Positions 22,435 to 33,786 of a stretch of DNA of 64,000 bases are shown here, piece after piece (the first letter of the stretch is position 1; the number at the start of each line of letters is the position of its first letter). The DNA comes from Calvatia gigantea. Lineage: Eukaryota; Basidiomycota; Agaricomycetes; Agaricales; Lycoperdaceae. The DNA is taken from NCBI GenBank assembly GCA_025093985.1, contig JACAAK010000002.1, positions 868,001-932,000 of the forward strand, in the 5' to 3' direction. A program made the position numbers and the translations under genes. The notes under the pieces are model-generated. The model did not search any database, was not told where the DNA came from, and worked only from the letters and a program-made list of their open reading frames with translations.

Positions 22435-25400
22435 CTAGAGCGTATCCCGAACAAATCCGAGGGTTCCCAACGATGACGCGATCAACTCCAGCACCCTCTG
22501 GCTCTCCCTCGCTTGTGCCCCTTCCAATTCCTCCAATCCCGTCTTAAGCTCCTGGTTTGTAATCAAAACATCAGCATGCAGCCGCAAAAATAAGTTCATG
22601 ACGGCCTCTACGGCCTCGAAATCTCGGTGTGTCACAAGACGTCGCCCAAGGGCATGCATGAAGGTATTTAAGCTCTGCAACGACGTCAGCGAGCGTATTT
22701 CGAGCTCTAGTGCTGCGGGTTGCAGCATTTTGACTTGATGGAAGAACCCTTCATCTGAGCTTAGAAGTCAATGCCTGTCACTGCTACCTAACCACAGAAA
22801 ATACTCACAATCTCCATTACAATCTTCCTCCATCAACTTCTTACGGAATGCACTCTCAGCATTGATGGCGGTCTTGTCCAGCCTCCGTGTGGGCTTTTTC
22901 GCCTCCTGAGCCTGTTTCTCTGTAGGGGCAAATCTTGTCTCCACCCCAGGTAATGTTGGAAGGAAGAATGGTGCCTTTTCTAGGGGTTTCGGTGGTTCCT
23001 TTGGTTTGTTGCGTTGTTGTATCACTTCAAGGTTTAGGAGAGTTTGCCATCGAGAGCGAGGAAGTAATGTTAATGTGATCAACTCGCCGTCGAGTTGTGG
23101 TGGTGTTGAGAAGACATCGGGCGATGTATCTTGTACTGTCAGAGCTTCCAGCGCTTCCAAGGCTAGAATGGAACTGAGTACAAGTTTTGGCGCTTTCTGG
23201 TCAGACCCACCATTGTCTTCCGCAGTGCCTTGCATAGATGGCAACGAGGCTTCCTGGACATCCTCCTCGGCAATGCTCTGGAATGACACGCTCATATACT
23301 GAGCGCGGTTGGCCCTGTCAAACCTGTGTTAGTTTTAGTAAGAACTTCCCGGTACAGAAAACCTACCACAGATAAACACCAACACTATCGACATGTGCAG
23401 TTGCCAAAAAGTCCCCTGTCGGCGAGAAAGATATACTCGTGGCGACGCTCGACGTCTTGAACGCGTCAATTAATTGACCAGTTGGAAGATCAAATGTCCG
23501 AATAATCGAATCTAATGAGGTTGTGATCAACCACCGAGCATCGCCGGAAAATGTCTATGCAAGGTTAAAGGGATCCGGGCAGGAGGTAAAGACAGATACC
23601 ACACTCACCATATCCAAAACTCGGCCACGAAAGCCGCCCAATTCCCTCACAATCCTCTTTGTCTCTATGTCTACGACCCGGACGACCGTGTCATCGCAAA
23701 TAACGGCCAACAGTCCGCTATCCCGGTGCAATAATATTGAAACTGCCGCCGAAGGTATAATTAACGTGTGTTCTAATTTTGTTGTTTGGAAATCGAAGAA
23801 CTAGGGTGGGTATCACATCCCCTGTTAGTCAAAGCCAAAAAGGTTGGAGTGAAAGCGATGCAGAGCTCCACTGACATTGAGCGTCCCATCAAGTGTGCTC
23901 GCGATGACAACTTGATTCAAGGAATCCGTAGCGAGGCCGGTGATTGTGCGTTCCCGTTTTTTTGCCCCGTTTCGTAGTTTTGAGGACGCCTCTGGTGGGC
24001 ATGGACCAATATCGTAGGATTTACGTTTGATACCTGATTGCATGTTCCACATATAGATTTGGCCCGTGGAAGAACCCGCGAGGCCAAAGTTACCACAGGC
24101 AGTGACGCATACATCCTGTCGAACATTCATATATACGCATATCGAGCCTTTATGGTAGTCATGGTGCTTACCTTAACAGAACCAAGAGGACTCCGCTCTT
24201 TTCCCTTCCCTTTTCCTGATTCCGAGAAACCAAACGTATGTTTGCCGAGTCGTTTATTGAGTATGGTCCACGAGCGGGCAAAAGTCTCGTCCCTGTGCGC
24301 AGTGAGGATGTCGTCCCAATCCTTGGAGCGCGTAGGCGAATATGAAATGGAAGTGATCGGAGGGAATTTTAAGGAAGCGATTGGTATTGAGAGCGAGGTT
24401 GCCTTTTTTGTAAGAGATCCTACAGATGTGTTCAACAACGAAACTAGAAGGGAAAAAAACTCAGGAATGTACCTTGAGACAGTTCAAACGACCTCGAATC
24501 TCTTACGACAGAGGTACACCTCAAACTACGATCTCTTGATGCTGTCAATAGCTGCTTTCCGTCTTCGCCATAATAACGGATCAAGTGCGGAGGAGCATGG
24601 TGACCAGAGCGGAACTTGAGCAGCCTTGGAGGAGACGTGGGGGAGTCAAATAACCATTGCTGGGGCGGATCAGTACGGTTGCTTCACAGTTTAACTGGAA
24701 CGCAGACCTTGACACTATTGTCCTCTCCTGATGTCACCAACACGGGTTGACCAGGAACCCATTCGACTGCTGTGATGGCACCGTCGTGTGCACCGCGTAT
24801 CATATGGAGCAAGCGACCACCGTTGTTGAGATCCCACAACGCAATATGACCAGCAGACGAAGCGGACGCGAGTATAGGCTGGCCATCTGGGGAAGAAAAC
24901 ACTAAGGTTCAGTAGAGGATAATGCTCCAGAGTGACCACACGCACCATTCCTGAACCCAAGAGCGCGAATTCCACCGTCCATAAACATTCTCATTAGCCG
25001 CTCATCAAGCCGGACATCGTACACAGAGATCTCTCCGGAGGAAAAACCGATACCGACCACATCTATTGCCGGTGATTGCACGAGAGCAGTGATGGCACTG
25101 CTGAGGACAGGTCCTGCATCAGATGATTCTGGCAACGACGTGAGTCTTGATAGCGAGAATTTGTAAATGCAGGTCCTAAAGTCTAGAATTAGTCTGGCGG
25201 AACAGAGGGAGGTATGGCTGTTCCCTCACTTAGTTTTGATATTCCAAAGTTGTAAAGTGCCCTGGCTGCTGGCGACGAGCACCTTGTTGACGTATGTTGC
25301 GGGATGAAGGATGGAAGACGCAGTGAAACCACGGTCGAACTGGATGGTTGACTGGAGTTCTGGTAGGTATCATGTTGGCATGTTACAGATCATGGTACCA

Positions 25401-25997
25401 CTGATGCACATACCTCCATCTGCCGTATTCCAGATTAATAGCCGTTCCCCTCCTTCGGTCAAGGCAAGAAGAAAAGTCCCAAATATGAGGATATAAGAAA
25501 GTGATGTATCCAAAGGATTCGTGAGCACGGAAATCTTGGTGCTGTGAGTGTTTTGTCCAGGCTAAAGCAAAAGAATTGACCTACTGGTTTTCCTCGAATA
25601 TACTTGATCGCGTGGGGTCCAGAGGCTGCCCAAACCGCGTCATCGTCAAGAGCCAGACTCGTTATTTGTTCGGGTGTATCGGGACCTGGGAATAAAGATC
25701 AATGTATATTTCTGAAAAAGACAAAACAAAATTCGCACCAACGAAAAGTAAGCCCATCTTTCCGCCCTCCCACAACGCCCACGCCTTCCCCAAACAGGTC
25801 AGGATATGAATTCTGGGACCATCGGTAGCGCCTTTGTAAGACCGTGTTTGCAGAACGAAGGGTACATGGTTTGTAATAAGTCCCAAGGCTCGAAAAGGCG
25901 CAAAGAGTCGCGGCCCCTTTGCTGCGGGTTTCTCTTGTCGTAGCCGTTTGCGAGGCGGTGGAGTTGAGTCGTCCATGTAGATAGATCTGCCTGTCAC
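22435..25997 (-). CDS. UTP21: UTP21 (WDR36-like), U3 snoRNP small-subunit processome WD40 protein
   Basis: Utp21 is a tandem WD40 propeller protein in the nucleolar SSU processome needed for 18S rRNA processing. The minus-strand gene starts at 25997 or, more likely, 25976 (MDDSTPPPRKRLRQEK). The start region reads RLFAPFRALGLITNHVPFVL, which is diagnostic. Blades are seen as GHIALWDLNNGGRLLH and GAITAVEWVPGQPVLVTSGE, and QDVCVTACGNFGLAGSSTGQ precedes NMQSGIKRKSYDIGPCPPE and ITGLATDSLNQVVIASTLDG. The C-terminal Utp21 domain follows: LITLTLLPRSRWQTLLNLE and KAPFFLPTLPGVETRF, then LEIRSLTSLQSLNTFMHALG and FRVRDTL-type ending (LGFVRDTL). About ten short introns interrupt it. The part 23156-25997 is included in a tandem duplication, but this copy keeps its full C-terminus and is presumably the working one. 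Confidence 0.93.
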
Positions 25998-26100
25998 TCT
26001 CTGTGATTTGTAATGTTTTCGCAGATGTTTTAGAGTGCTATCGCTCGTCCAAGTCCTGATCAGAGTCCTCTGTGCTGCGATGCAACTTTACTTTGGGGTT

Positions 26101-26106
26101 CACGTG
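26101..26106. promoter_or_regulatory. CACGTG palindrome in UTP21 promoter
   Basis: A perfect CACGTG E-box lies about 105-125 bp upstream of the UTP21 start. The same box occurs in the second unit at 29838-29843. Binding by a Cbf1/bHLH factor is an inference from the motif. Confidence 0.4.
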
Positions 26107-26630
26107 ACCTCAATTGGTGGTTAAAAAAAAGCTGATGCTGAGCGCTGATTGACAATCAACCTGATTCCAACTCGGCGCACAGGTGTCTAATCCTCATTTA
26201 TACAAACACACATCGCAACCGTCCATCATTCAGAGGATCCACAGCCATCCTGTTTATAACTCAATTGCGGCACCCTTAATTCTAAGGCAACCGAGCACGT
26301 CTGACAATGACAGTTCTCTGGGGGGCATATCACAATCCTGGATCCACTCTTGGCCGTACCTAGTCTATTTCTCGTTCGTGTGTTTTCTTCAACTTGTTCT
26401 ATGTGATGTCTTCTGGATTCAGCAACTCTTCCCCAGTTTGAACTTGATCAACTGATTCTTCAGAAACCCCAGCTCGTGATGTTACCTTCAACCTGATCTG
26501 AGCATTCTTATAAACTATTTTAGATGCGGTGGTTGACATCCGCGCCCGATGTCTCTTGGATTCATCCAAAGATGAACCTCCGGCTCATCCGACGTGGGTA
26601 TCTGTCACCAATTGGCCGCCCATGTCAAGG

Positions 26631-26637
26631 TATAAAA
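26631..26637 (+). promoter_or_regulatory. TATA box of truncated secreted-protein copy
   Basis: TATAAAA lies 135 bp upstream of the ATG at 26766, with a CCAAT motif (CACCAATTGG) just before it. The identical promoter is at 30368-30374 for the intact gene. Confidence 0.6.
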
Positions 26638-26765
26638 CACACATAGTTCAATCTGTTCCTTGGTGTGGAATTCTTTCTTTCTCTTTTCATTTTGAGCCAG
26701 GTGCTCTCATTCGTTCACTTCTTGTTTTTATCCTATATTTTTCCCCTCATATAATCCTTTCCACA

Positions 26766-26903
26766 ATGAAGCTTACAACGACTTTCTTCACCCTTTCGTT
26801 GGCTCTGACTGCGATCTCGACACCCCTCGGAGATCGCGCTGTCTTCAGAAGGCACACAGGCGTTCCCGCGAACAATGCACGGCGCTATATTCTCCAAGGC
26901 TAG
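26766..26903 (+). pseudogene. Truncated secreted-protein copy, 45-residue signal-peptide ORF
   Basis: The duplication copied only exon 1 of the neighbouring secreted-protein gene. Reading from 26766 gives the same signal peptide (MKLTTTFFTLSLALTAIS) and TPLGDRAVFRRHTG, then at the junction ends ILQG followed by TAG at 26901-26903. The donor site of intron 1 is lost. The promoter with TATA box is retained, so a 45-residue secreted peptide could be made. It would contain RR sites but nothing else recognisable. Most simply it is a truncated pseudogene; expression would be needed to say more. Confidence 0.75.
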
Positions 26904-29733
26904 AATGAACTGAGTACAAGTTTTGGCGCTTTCTGGTCAGACCCACCATTGTCTTCCGCAGTGCCTTGCATAGATGGCAACGAGGCTTCCTGGACATCCT
27001 CCTCGGCAATGCTCTGGAATGACACGCTCATATACTGAGCGCGGTTGGCCCTGTCAAACCTGTGTTAGTTTTAGTAAGAACTTCCCGGTATAGAAAACCT
27101 ACCACAGATAAACACCAACACTATCGACATGTGCAGTTGCCAAAAAGTCCCCCGTCGGCGAGAAAGATACACTCGTGGCGACGCTCGACGTCTTGAACGC
27201 GTCAATTAATTGACCAGTTGGAAGATCAAATGTCCGAATAATCGAATCTAATGAGGTTGTGATCAACCACCGAGCATCGCCGGAAAATGTCTATGCAAGG
27301 TTAAAGGGATCCGGGCAGGAGGTAAAGACAGATACCACACTCACCATATCCAAAACTCGGCCACGAAAGCCGCCCAATTCCCTCACAATCCTCTTTGTCT
27401 CTATGTCTACGACCCGGACGACCGTGTCATCGCAAATAACGGCCAACAGTCCGCTATCCCGGTGCAATAATATTGAAACTGCCGCCGAAGGTATAATTAA
27501 CGTGTGTTCTAATTTTGTTGTTTGGAAATCGAAGAACTAGGGTGGGTATCACATCCCCTGTTAGTCAAAGCCAAAAAGGTTGGAGTGAAAGCGATGCAGA
27601 GCTCCACTGACATTGAGCGTCCCATCAAGTGTGCTCGCGATGACAACTTGATTCAAGGAATCCGTAGCGAGGCCGGTGATTGTGCGTTCCCGTTTTTTTT
27701 GCCCCGTTTCGTAGTTTTGAGGACGCCTCTGGTGGGCATGGACCAATATCGTAGGATTTACGTTTGATACCTGATTGCATGTTCCACATATAGATTTGGC
27801 CCGTGGAAGAACCCGCGAGGCCAAAGTTACCACAGGCAGTGACGCATACATCCTGTCGAACATTCATATATACGCATATCGAGCCTTTATGGTAGTCATG
27901 GTGCTTACCTTAACAGAACCAAGAGGACTCCGCTCTTTTCCCTTCCCTTTTCCTGATTCCGAGAAACCAAACGTATGTTTGCCGAGTCGTTTATTGAGTA
28001 TGGTCCACGAGCGGGCAAAAGTCTCGTCCCTGTGCGCAGTGAGGATGTCGTCCCAATCCTTGGAGCGCGTAGGCGAATATGAAATGGAAGTGATCGGAGG
28101 GAATTTTAAGGAAGCGATTGGTATTGAGAGCGAGGTTGCCTTTTTTGTAAGAGATCCTACAGATGTGTTCAACAACGAAACTAGAAGGGAAAAAAACTCA
28201 GGAATGTACCTTGAGACAGTTCAAACGACCTCGAATCTCTTACGACAGAGGTACACCTCAAACTACGATCTCTTGATGCTGTCAATAGCTGCTTTCCGTC
28301 TTCGCCATAATAACGGATCAAGTGCGGAGGAGCATGGTGACCAGAGCGGAACTTGAGCAGCCTTGGAGGAGACGTGGGGGAGTCAAATAACCATTGCTGG
28401 GGCGGATCAGTACGGTTGCTTCACAGTTTAACTGGAACGCAGACCTTGACACTATTGTCCTCTCCTGATGTCACCAACACGGGTTGACCAGGAACCCATT
28501 CGACTGCTGTGATGGCACCGTCGTGTGCACCGCGTATCATATGGAGCAAGCGACCACCGTTGTTGAGATCCCACAACGCAATATGACCAGCAGACGAAGC
28601 GGACGCGAGTATAGGCTGGCCATCTGGGGAAGAAAACACTAAGGTTCAGTAGAGGATAATGCTCCAGAGTGACCACACGCACCATTCCTGAACCCAAGAG
28701 CGCGAATTCCACCGTCCATAAACATTCTCATTAGCCGCTCATCAAGCCGGACATCGTACACAGAGATCTCTCCGGAGGAAAAACCGATACCGACCACATC
28801 TATTGCCGGTGATTGCACGAGAGCAGTGATGGCACTGCTGAGGACAGGTCCTGCATCAGATGATTCTGGCAACGACGTGAGTCTTGATAGCGAGAATTTG
28901 TAAATGCAGGTCCTAAAGTCTAGAATTAGTCTGGCGGAACAGAGGGAGGTATGGCTGTTCCCTCACTTAGTTTTGATATTCCAAAGTTGTAAAGTGCCCT
29001 GGCTGCTGGCGACGAGCACCTTGTTGACGTATGTTGCGGGATGAAGGATGGAAGACGCAGTGAAACCACGGTCGAACTGGATGGTTGACTGGAGTTCTGG
29101 TAGGTATCATGTTGGCATGTTACAGATCATGGTACCACTGATGCACATACCTCCATCTGCCGTATTCCAGATTAATAGCCGTTCCCCTCCTTCGGTCAAG
29201 GCAAGAAGAAAAGTCCCAAATATGAGGATATAAGAAAGTGATGTATCCAAAGGATTCGTGAGCACGGAAATCTTGGTGCTGTGAGTGTTTTGTCCAGGCT
29301 AAAGCAAAAGAATTGACCTACTGGTTTTCCTCGAATATACTTGATCGCGTGGGGTCCAGAGGCTGCCCAAACCGCGTCATCGTCAAGAGCCAGACTCGTT
29401 ATTTGTTCGGGTGTATCGGGACCTGGGAATAAAGATCAATGTATATTTCTGAAAAGACAAAACAAAATTCGCACCAACGAAAAGTAAGCCCATCTTTCCG
29501 CCCTCCCACAACGCCCACGCCTTCCCCAAACAGGTCAGGATATGAATTCTGGGACCATCGGTAGCGCCTTTGTAAGACCGTGTTTGCAGAACGAAGGGTA
29601 CATGGTTTGTAATAAGTCCCAAGGCTCGAAAAGGCGCAAAGAGTCGCGGCCCCTTTGCTGCGGGTTTCTCTTGTCGTAGCCGTTTGCGAGGTGGTGGAGT
29701 TGAGTCGTCCATGTAGATAGATCTGCCTGTCAC
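26900..29733 (-). pseudogene. UTP21 second copy, truncated before the Utp21 domain
   Basis: The minus-strand copy keeps the promoter, start (29733 or 29712) and the WD40 blades of UTP21 but stops at the duplication edge. Its last residues are KLVLSSF and a TAG at 26902-26900. The parental gene continues SSILALEALEAL and then the C-terminal Utp21 domain, about 250 residues that are absent here. The stop arises because one G is missing just before the junction, shifting the frame. Intron sites are unchanged, so a truncated protein could be translated. Utp21 lacking its C-terminus would probably not assemble into the processome, and could in principle interfere with it. That effect is speculation. 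Confidence 0.85.
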
Positions 29734-30367
29734 TCTCTGTGATTTGTAATGTTTTCGCAGATGTTTTTAGAGTGCTATCGCTCGTCCAAGTCCTGATCAG
29801 AGTCCTCTGTGCTGCGATGCAACTTTACTTTGGGGTTCACGTGACCTCAATTGGTGGTTAAAAAAAAGCTGATGCTGAGCGCTGATTGACAATCAACCTG
29901 ATTCCAACTCGGCGCACAGGTGTCTGATCCTCATTTATACAAACACACATCGCAACCGTCCATCATTCAGAGGATCCACAGCCATCCTGTTTATAACTCA
30001 ATTGCGGCACCCTTAATTCTAAGGCAACCGAGCACGTCTGACAATGACAGTTCTCTGGGGGGCATATCACAATCCTGGATCCACTCTTGGCCGTACCTAG
30101 TCTATTTCTCGTTCGTGTGTTTTCCTCAACTTGTTCTATGTGATGTCTTCTGGATTCAGCAACTCTTCCCCAGTTTGAACTTGATCAACTGATTCTTCAG
30201 AAACCCCAGCTCGTGATGTTACCTTCAACCTGATCTGAGCATTCTTATAAACTATTTTAGATGCGGTGGTTGACATCCGCGCCCGATGTCTCTTGGATTC
30301 ATCCAAAGATGAACCTCCGGCTCATCCGACGTGGGTATCTGTCACCAATTGGCCGCCCATGTCAAGG

Positions 30368-30374
30368 TATAAAA
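30368..30374 (+). promoter_or_regulatory. TATA box of secreted-protein gene
   Basis: TATAAAA is 135 bp upstream of the ATG at 30503, preceded by CACCAATTGG. Same arrangement as at 26631. Confidence 0.6.
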
Positions 30375-30502
30375 CACACATAGTTCAATCTGTTCCTTGG
30401 TGTGGAATTCTTTCTTTCTCTTTTCATTTTGAGCCAGGTGCTCTCATTCGTTCACTTCTTGTTTTTATCCTATATTTTTCCCCTCATATAATCCTTTCCA
30501 CA

Positions 30503-31911
30503 ATGAAGCTTACAACGACTTTCTTCACCCTTTCGTTGGCTCTGACTGCGATCTCGACACCCCTCGGAGATCGCGCTGTCTTCAGAAGGCACACAGGCGT
30601 TCCCGCGAACAATGCACGGCGCTATATTCTCCAAAGGTGAAGAATTCTTTAAAGATTACCTATTAGACTTTTTGCTCACCAAATCTCACAGCCGCATGGA
30701 TGCGCCTCCAGCTTGCATTGCTAAAGCCTCAAGCGCAAACCCTACCGATCTTCCCGACCTCTCCAACTCCACCGTTGTAGACCCTTCGGCAACTGACATC
30801 CCCACCAACTCTACTGACGACACTTCTGTCCCTAACATTGACAACTCCGACAACTCCACCGACACCACCGACACCACTGACACAACAAACACTGATGTTC
30901 CCGATGACACTTCTGCCGACAATTCAACTTCTGTAGATGCTTCCAACTCTACGGATGCCGGTGCTCGCCGTCGCCGGGGACTCAACGCGCGCTTTGCGCA
31001 GTTGGACATCTTTGACCTGGCCGTTGAATGGCAAACACTTTGTTTACACAGTGGTGGGGCGGGCGTCTTCACTGAACACTCACCTTGCGTGGAGTTTGCC
31101 GGCCTTGGAGGAATTAATGCCCTTCTCGTAGACGCTGATCCTTGCGCTCAGCAAGTGATTGCTGATTCCATGATCACGTTCGCAAAATCTTCGGGCATTG
31201 TCAACAGGGGTGCTCTGATTGCCTTTGCCCTCAAGTATAGGCGTCACCCCAGGAATGCAGTCAACATCCTTGGTGTCGTTCCTTCGACTTTGTACTGTCT
31301 GGACGCACCCACCAACCCTGAATTGGTCGGTGTATGGAATGGCCAGTTGGACGGTGTCAATCCGGGTCTCTTTGGCTCCCCCAACTCTCCCATGGTACCA
31401 TTTGGCGCTCGTAAGTTCATTTATTGTTAGTTAATCATTCTTGCGGCTGACAAGTTCAATAGAGGGAACCTGCCCCCTCGGTACTACTCCCGATGTCTCT
31501 ACTTGCTCTTGCGTACCGGACACAACCGGCAGATCTGATCTTAACCCACCAAGCGACGGGAGCGTCGATAACTCCACCGTCTCCGACGCATCGGTAACCG
31601 ACTCTGTTGACAATCCGACAGCTACCGCCACCGACTCTGTTGACGATCCGACAGCTACTGCCACCGACGCTGCCACTCCCACCGATAGCGCAATCGCAAC
31701 TGACAGCGCAGCTACAGATGCTCCTGCTCCTACCGACTCCGCCACTGATTCTTCGGACCCCAATGCGTCGGCGGCTGCTGATGATGCCGCTGCCACCCCG
31801 GCTGCCACTGACTCTACCACCCCTTCAAGTACGATCAAAGTTGATGGGCTCAACGCCCAGCCGACTGATATTTCGGGTGATGTAAATGATCCCAACGGGC
31901 GAAGGAAGTAA
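30503..31911 (+). CDS. Secreted Ser/Thr/Asp-rich protein with dibasic sites, unknown function
   Basis: Three exons: 30503-30636, then from about 30693 after a GTGAAG...CACAG intron, and from about 31463 after a second intron. A signal peptide (MKLTTTFFTLSLALTAIS) is followed by a linker rich in NST, DTT and DNST repeats, then ARRRRGLNAR, a likely Kex2 cleavage site. The conserved core reads LAVEWQTLCLHSGG, SPCVEFAGLGGINALLVDAD, PCAQQVIADSMITFAKS, HPRNAVNILGVVPSTLYC and LDGVNPGLFGSPNSP, with several cysteines. Exon 3 starts GTCPLGTTPDVSTCSC and ends in a long Thr/Ala/Ser/Asp-rich tail and NGRRK. I recall similar cores in Agaricomycete secreted proteins, but no function is known to me. Glycosylation and processing are inferred from composition. 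Confidence 0.85.
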
Positions 31912-32125
31912 ACCTAGGGGGGAAGTTGGACTTTGATCGGGTTTTTACCCGCTTCCTACTAGTAGGTTAGGCAATGCACACAGGCTAGATGTGTGCCATT
32001 TGCGTTAATACATCACTTGTTGATGCAAGTAGCCTCGTAGTGTGACTCCGTCATTTAAATCTTGATGTCGTGATGTTACTTGATCACGTACAGATGAGAG
32101 TTCGAGGAGCAGCTAATGAACAGTA

Positions 32126-33305
32126 TTATCTGTGAGGTAAGGCTATGGAATGGTTACAGGGCGAACTGCGGTCCTCAGTTGTCATTACGGCTACATCAAC
32201 TGTCTGACGGGGTTCCATTCGTTCGGATGAAACAAAACTAATCAATGGTGCGCTGTCCACGAGACCAGGATATGGGCCCGCAGCTCTCATAATTATCAAA
32301 TTAAAGGCGATCCCTGTGATTTGAACTTCCTTCACGAATGTTAGCAACATTCCTTCGGCAATAGCAAGTGACTCACTGCAGCATTTGTGATATGGACGGC
32401 CCCGTCCCCCCAGAGATGGACAAGGAAGGCAATGACAGTCACACTGGTGAAGAGTGCGCCTGATTCGATGAGGCTACGCCTGGCAAACCGGAGCCTGCCT
32501 CGCTGAGGTATGCCTCGAATGGAACATATGCTAGGAGGACTCCATGCCAGCTCTACTTTCCATATTCTCCACAATATCAGACCTTAAGCATTGGTGACTG
32601 GTGAAGTTTGCTATGTAAGGACAAAACAGTCTCACTTACTGGATGAGAGTGTGTTGGCCAGAATGGTGAAGCACCAGAACGATATGCTAACGATAGATAT
32701 GGCGCTCACGTGCATATGCGACCCCAGTTGCATTGCCATTCGAAAATATAGGATGCTAATGGTGCAGGCTAAGCTTCCTAGCCAGCATATGACAGGCATG
32801 AGCACAACAAGAAATGATTTATTCCAGATGAGCCAGCATCTGTAGACCTGATCCTATACCTCAGCAACACGCCTCGTGAATTTCAGAGGTAAGCGGAACA
32901 CACCAAAACGCCATCAGCCGTTACTATTTGTAGGGAGAGTGTCGCCGACTATAATCAGGGTGTTGACGGAATTGAGGGTATACTCATGCACTCATAACTC
33001 ACCTTCATAAAATTGAGCCAAGCTTGCCTTGGTTGACCGCTTCCAAGATTTTCGTCGGCCTCTAATCCATAGACAAGAAGTTGCGTGCCGTAGATGAGTG
33101 TAAGCGATAGGCTCGTCGAGGAAAAAATGAAGAGGAGGAGGATTATGAGTATCATTGGAACATTGACGCTTCGGAGTGGCTTCCAATCGCTGTCCCAAAA
33201 TAGCCTTTGAAGGCAGACAAAGAAGGTAATGAGATATACCCCATACAAGATGGACTCGACCATGAGCGCCGGTATCTGAGCCTCCACTGTCGAAAGATGA
33301 CCCAT
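32126..33305 (-). CDS. Multi-pass membrane protein of unknown function, paralogue A
   Basis: Five minus-strand exons join in frame. Exon 1 (33305-33003) reads MGHLSTVEAQIPALMVESIL and YGVYLITFFVCLQRLF with membrane helices. Later exons give SATLSLQIVTADGVLV, CWLIWNKSFLVVLMPVICWL, GSLACTISILYFRM, VSAISIVSISFWCFTILANT, SLILWRIWKVELAW, LFTSVTVIAFLVHLWG and GIAFNLIIMRAAGPYPG. About seven membrane helices are visible, with a short cytosolic tail that ends IALPHR. Proteins of this shape (an LPALMVES-type start, then seven helices, then NLIIMR) are expanded in Agaricomycetes but have no known role. It is not a recognisable pheromone or nutrient receptor. Its paralogue lies 1.5 kb away on the same strand. 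Confidence 0.82.
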
Positions 33306-33786
33306 GCAAGCTTTCGCGTCCAGGAGGGAGCGGAGATGTTCCTAGGTTGGAGGAACCCAAACCGAGGCACTATAAACCTGGGGAGACGGCCTGCCGTGAA
33401 AGGATCAAGGCCCTGACGCGAACGGATGCATTTCTCGCGGTGTTAAGCAGGGTCAGATGCCCGGTCAGCCAATTCCTCGACGTTGGAGGTGTCTTATGGG
33501 TGTTAGTGTGTTCAATCTAGCGAAGCCAAATCGGGTCTCGACTTCGTTGGCAAGGATGGGCGCCAAAAGGTTTGAAGAGACGTTGCCAGGTACCATCCTT
33601 TAATCCCAGCCAAGAATGCGCTAAGTCTAACGGGCTCAGACAGAGTCCAATGGATCTATTACTCAAAACCTTTTTTGCTTTCCAGTCTTTGACGCCACGG
33701 TTGGGAACACCGGGGCCCGGCTCTAGGTGCCGTAAATGCTGGCATTGTCCCTATCCACTCGACCATTGAGCATCGAGGGTTGTTTA
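33306..33786. other. Spacer between membrane-protein paralogues
   Basis: Holds the promoter of paralogue A and the 3' end of paralogue B. I see no gene or repeat here. Confidence 0.4.

Larger units (their letters stand above)
23156..26892. repeat. Tandem duplication, unit 1 (3737 bp)
   Basis: This unit is repeated directly at 26893-30629. It covers the first three quarters of UTP21, the divergent promoter and the first exon of the secreted-protein gene. The join at 26893 shares TCCAA with both parental sites (23156 and 30630), a 5-bp microhomology. Confidence 0.95.
26893..30629. repeat. Tandem duplication, unit 2 (3737 bp)
   Basis: Direct copy of 23156-26892. By eye the units differ at six transitions and four one-base indels, giving about 99.7 percent identity. 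The duplication is therefore recent. Confidence 0.95.

Noticed and set aside
31431..31895. Val/Ala/Ser-rich minus-strand frame
   Set aside because: Mirror of the Thr/Ala/Asp-repeat exon of the secreted protein; low-complexity shadow.
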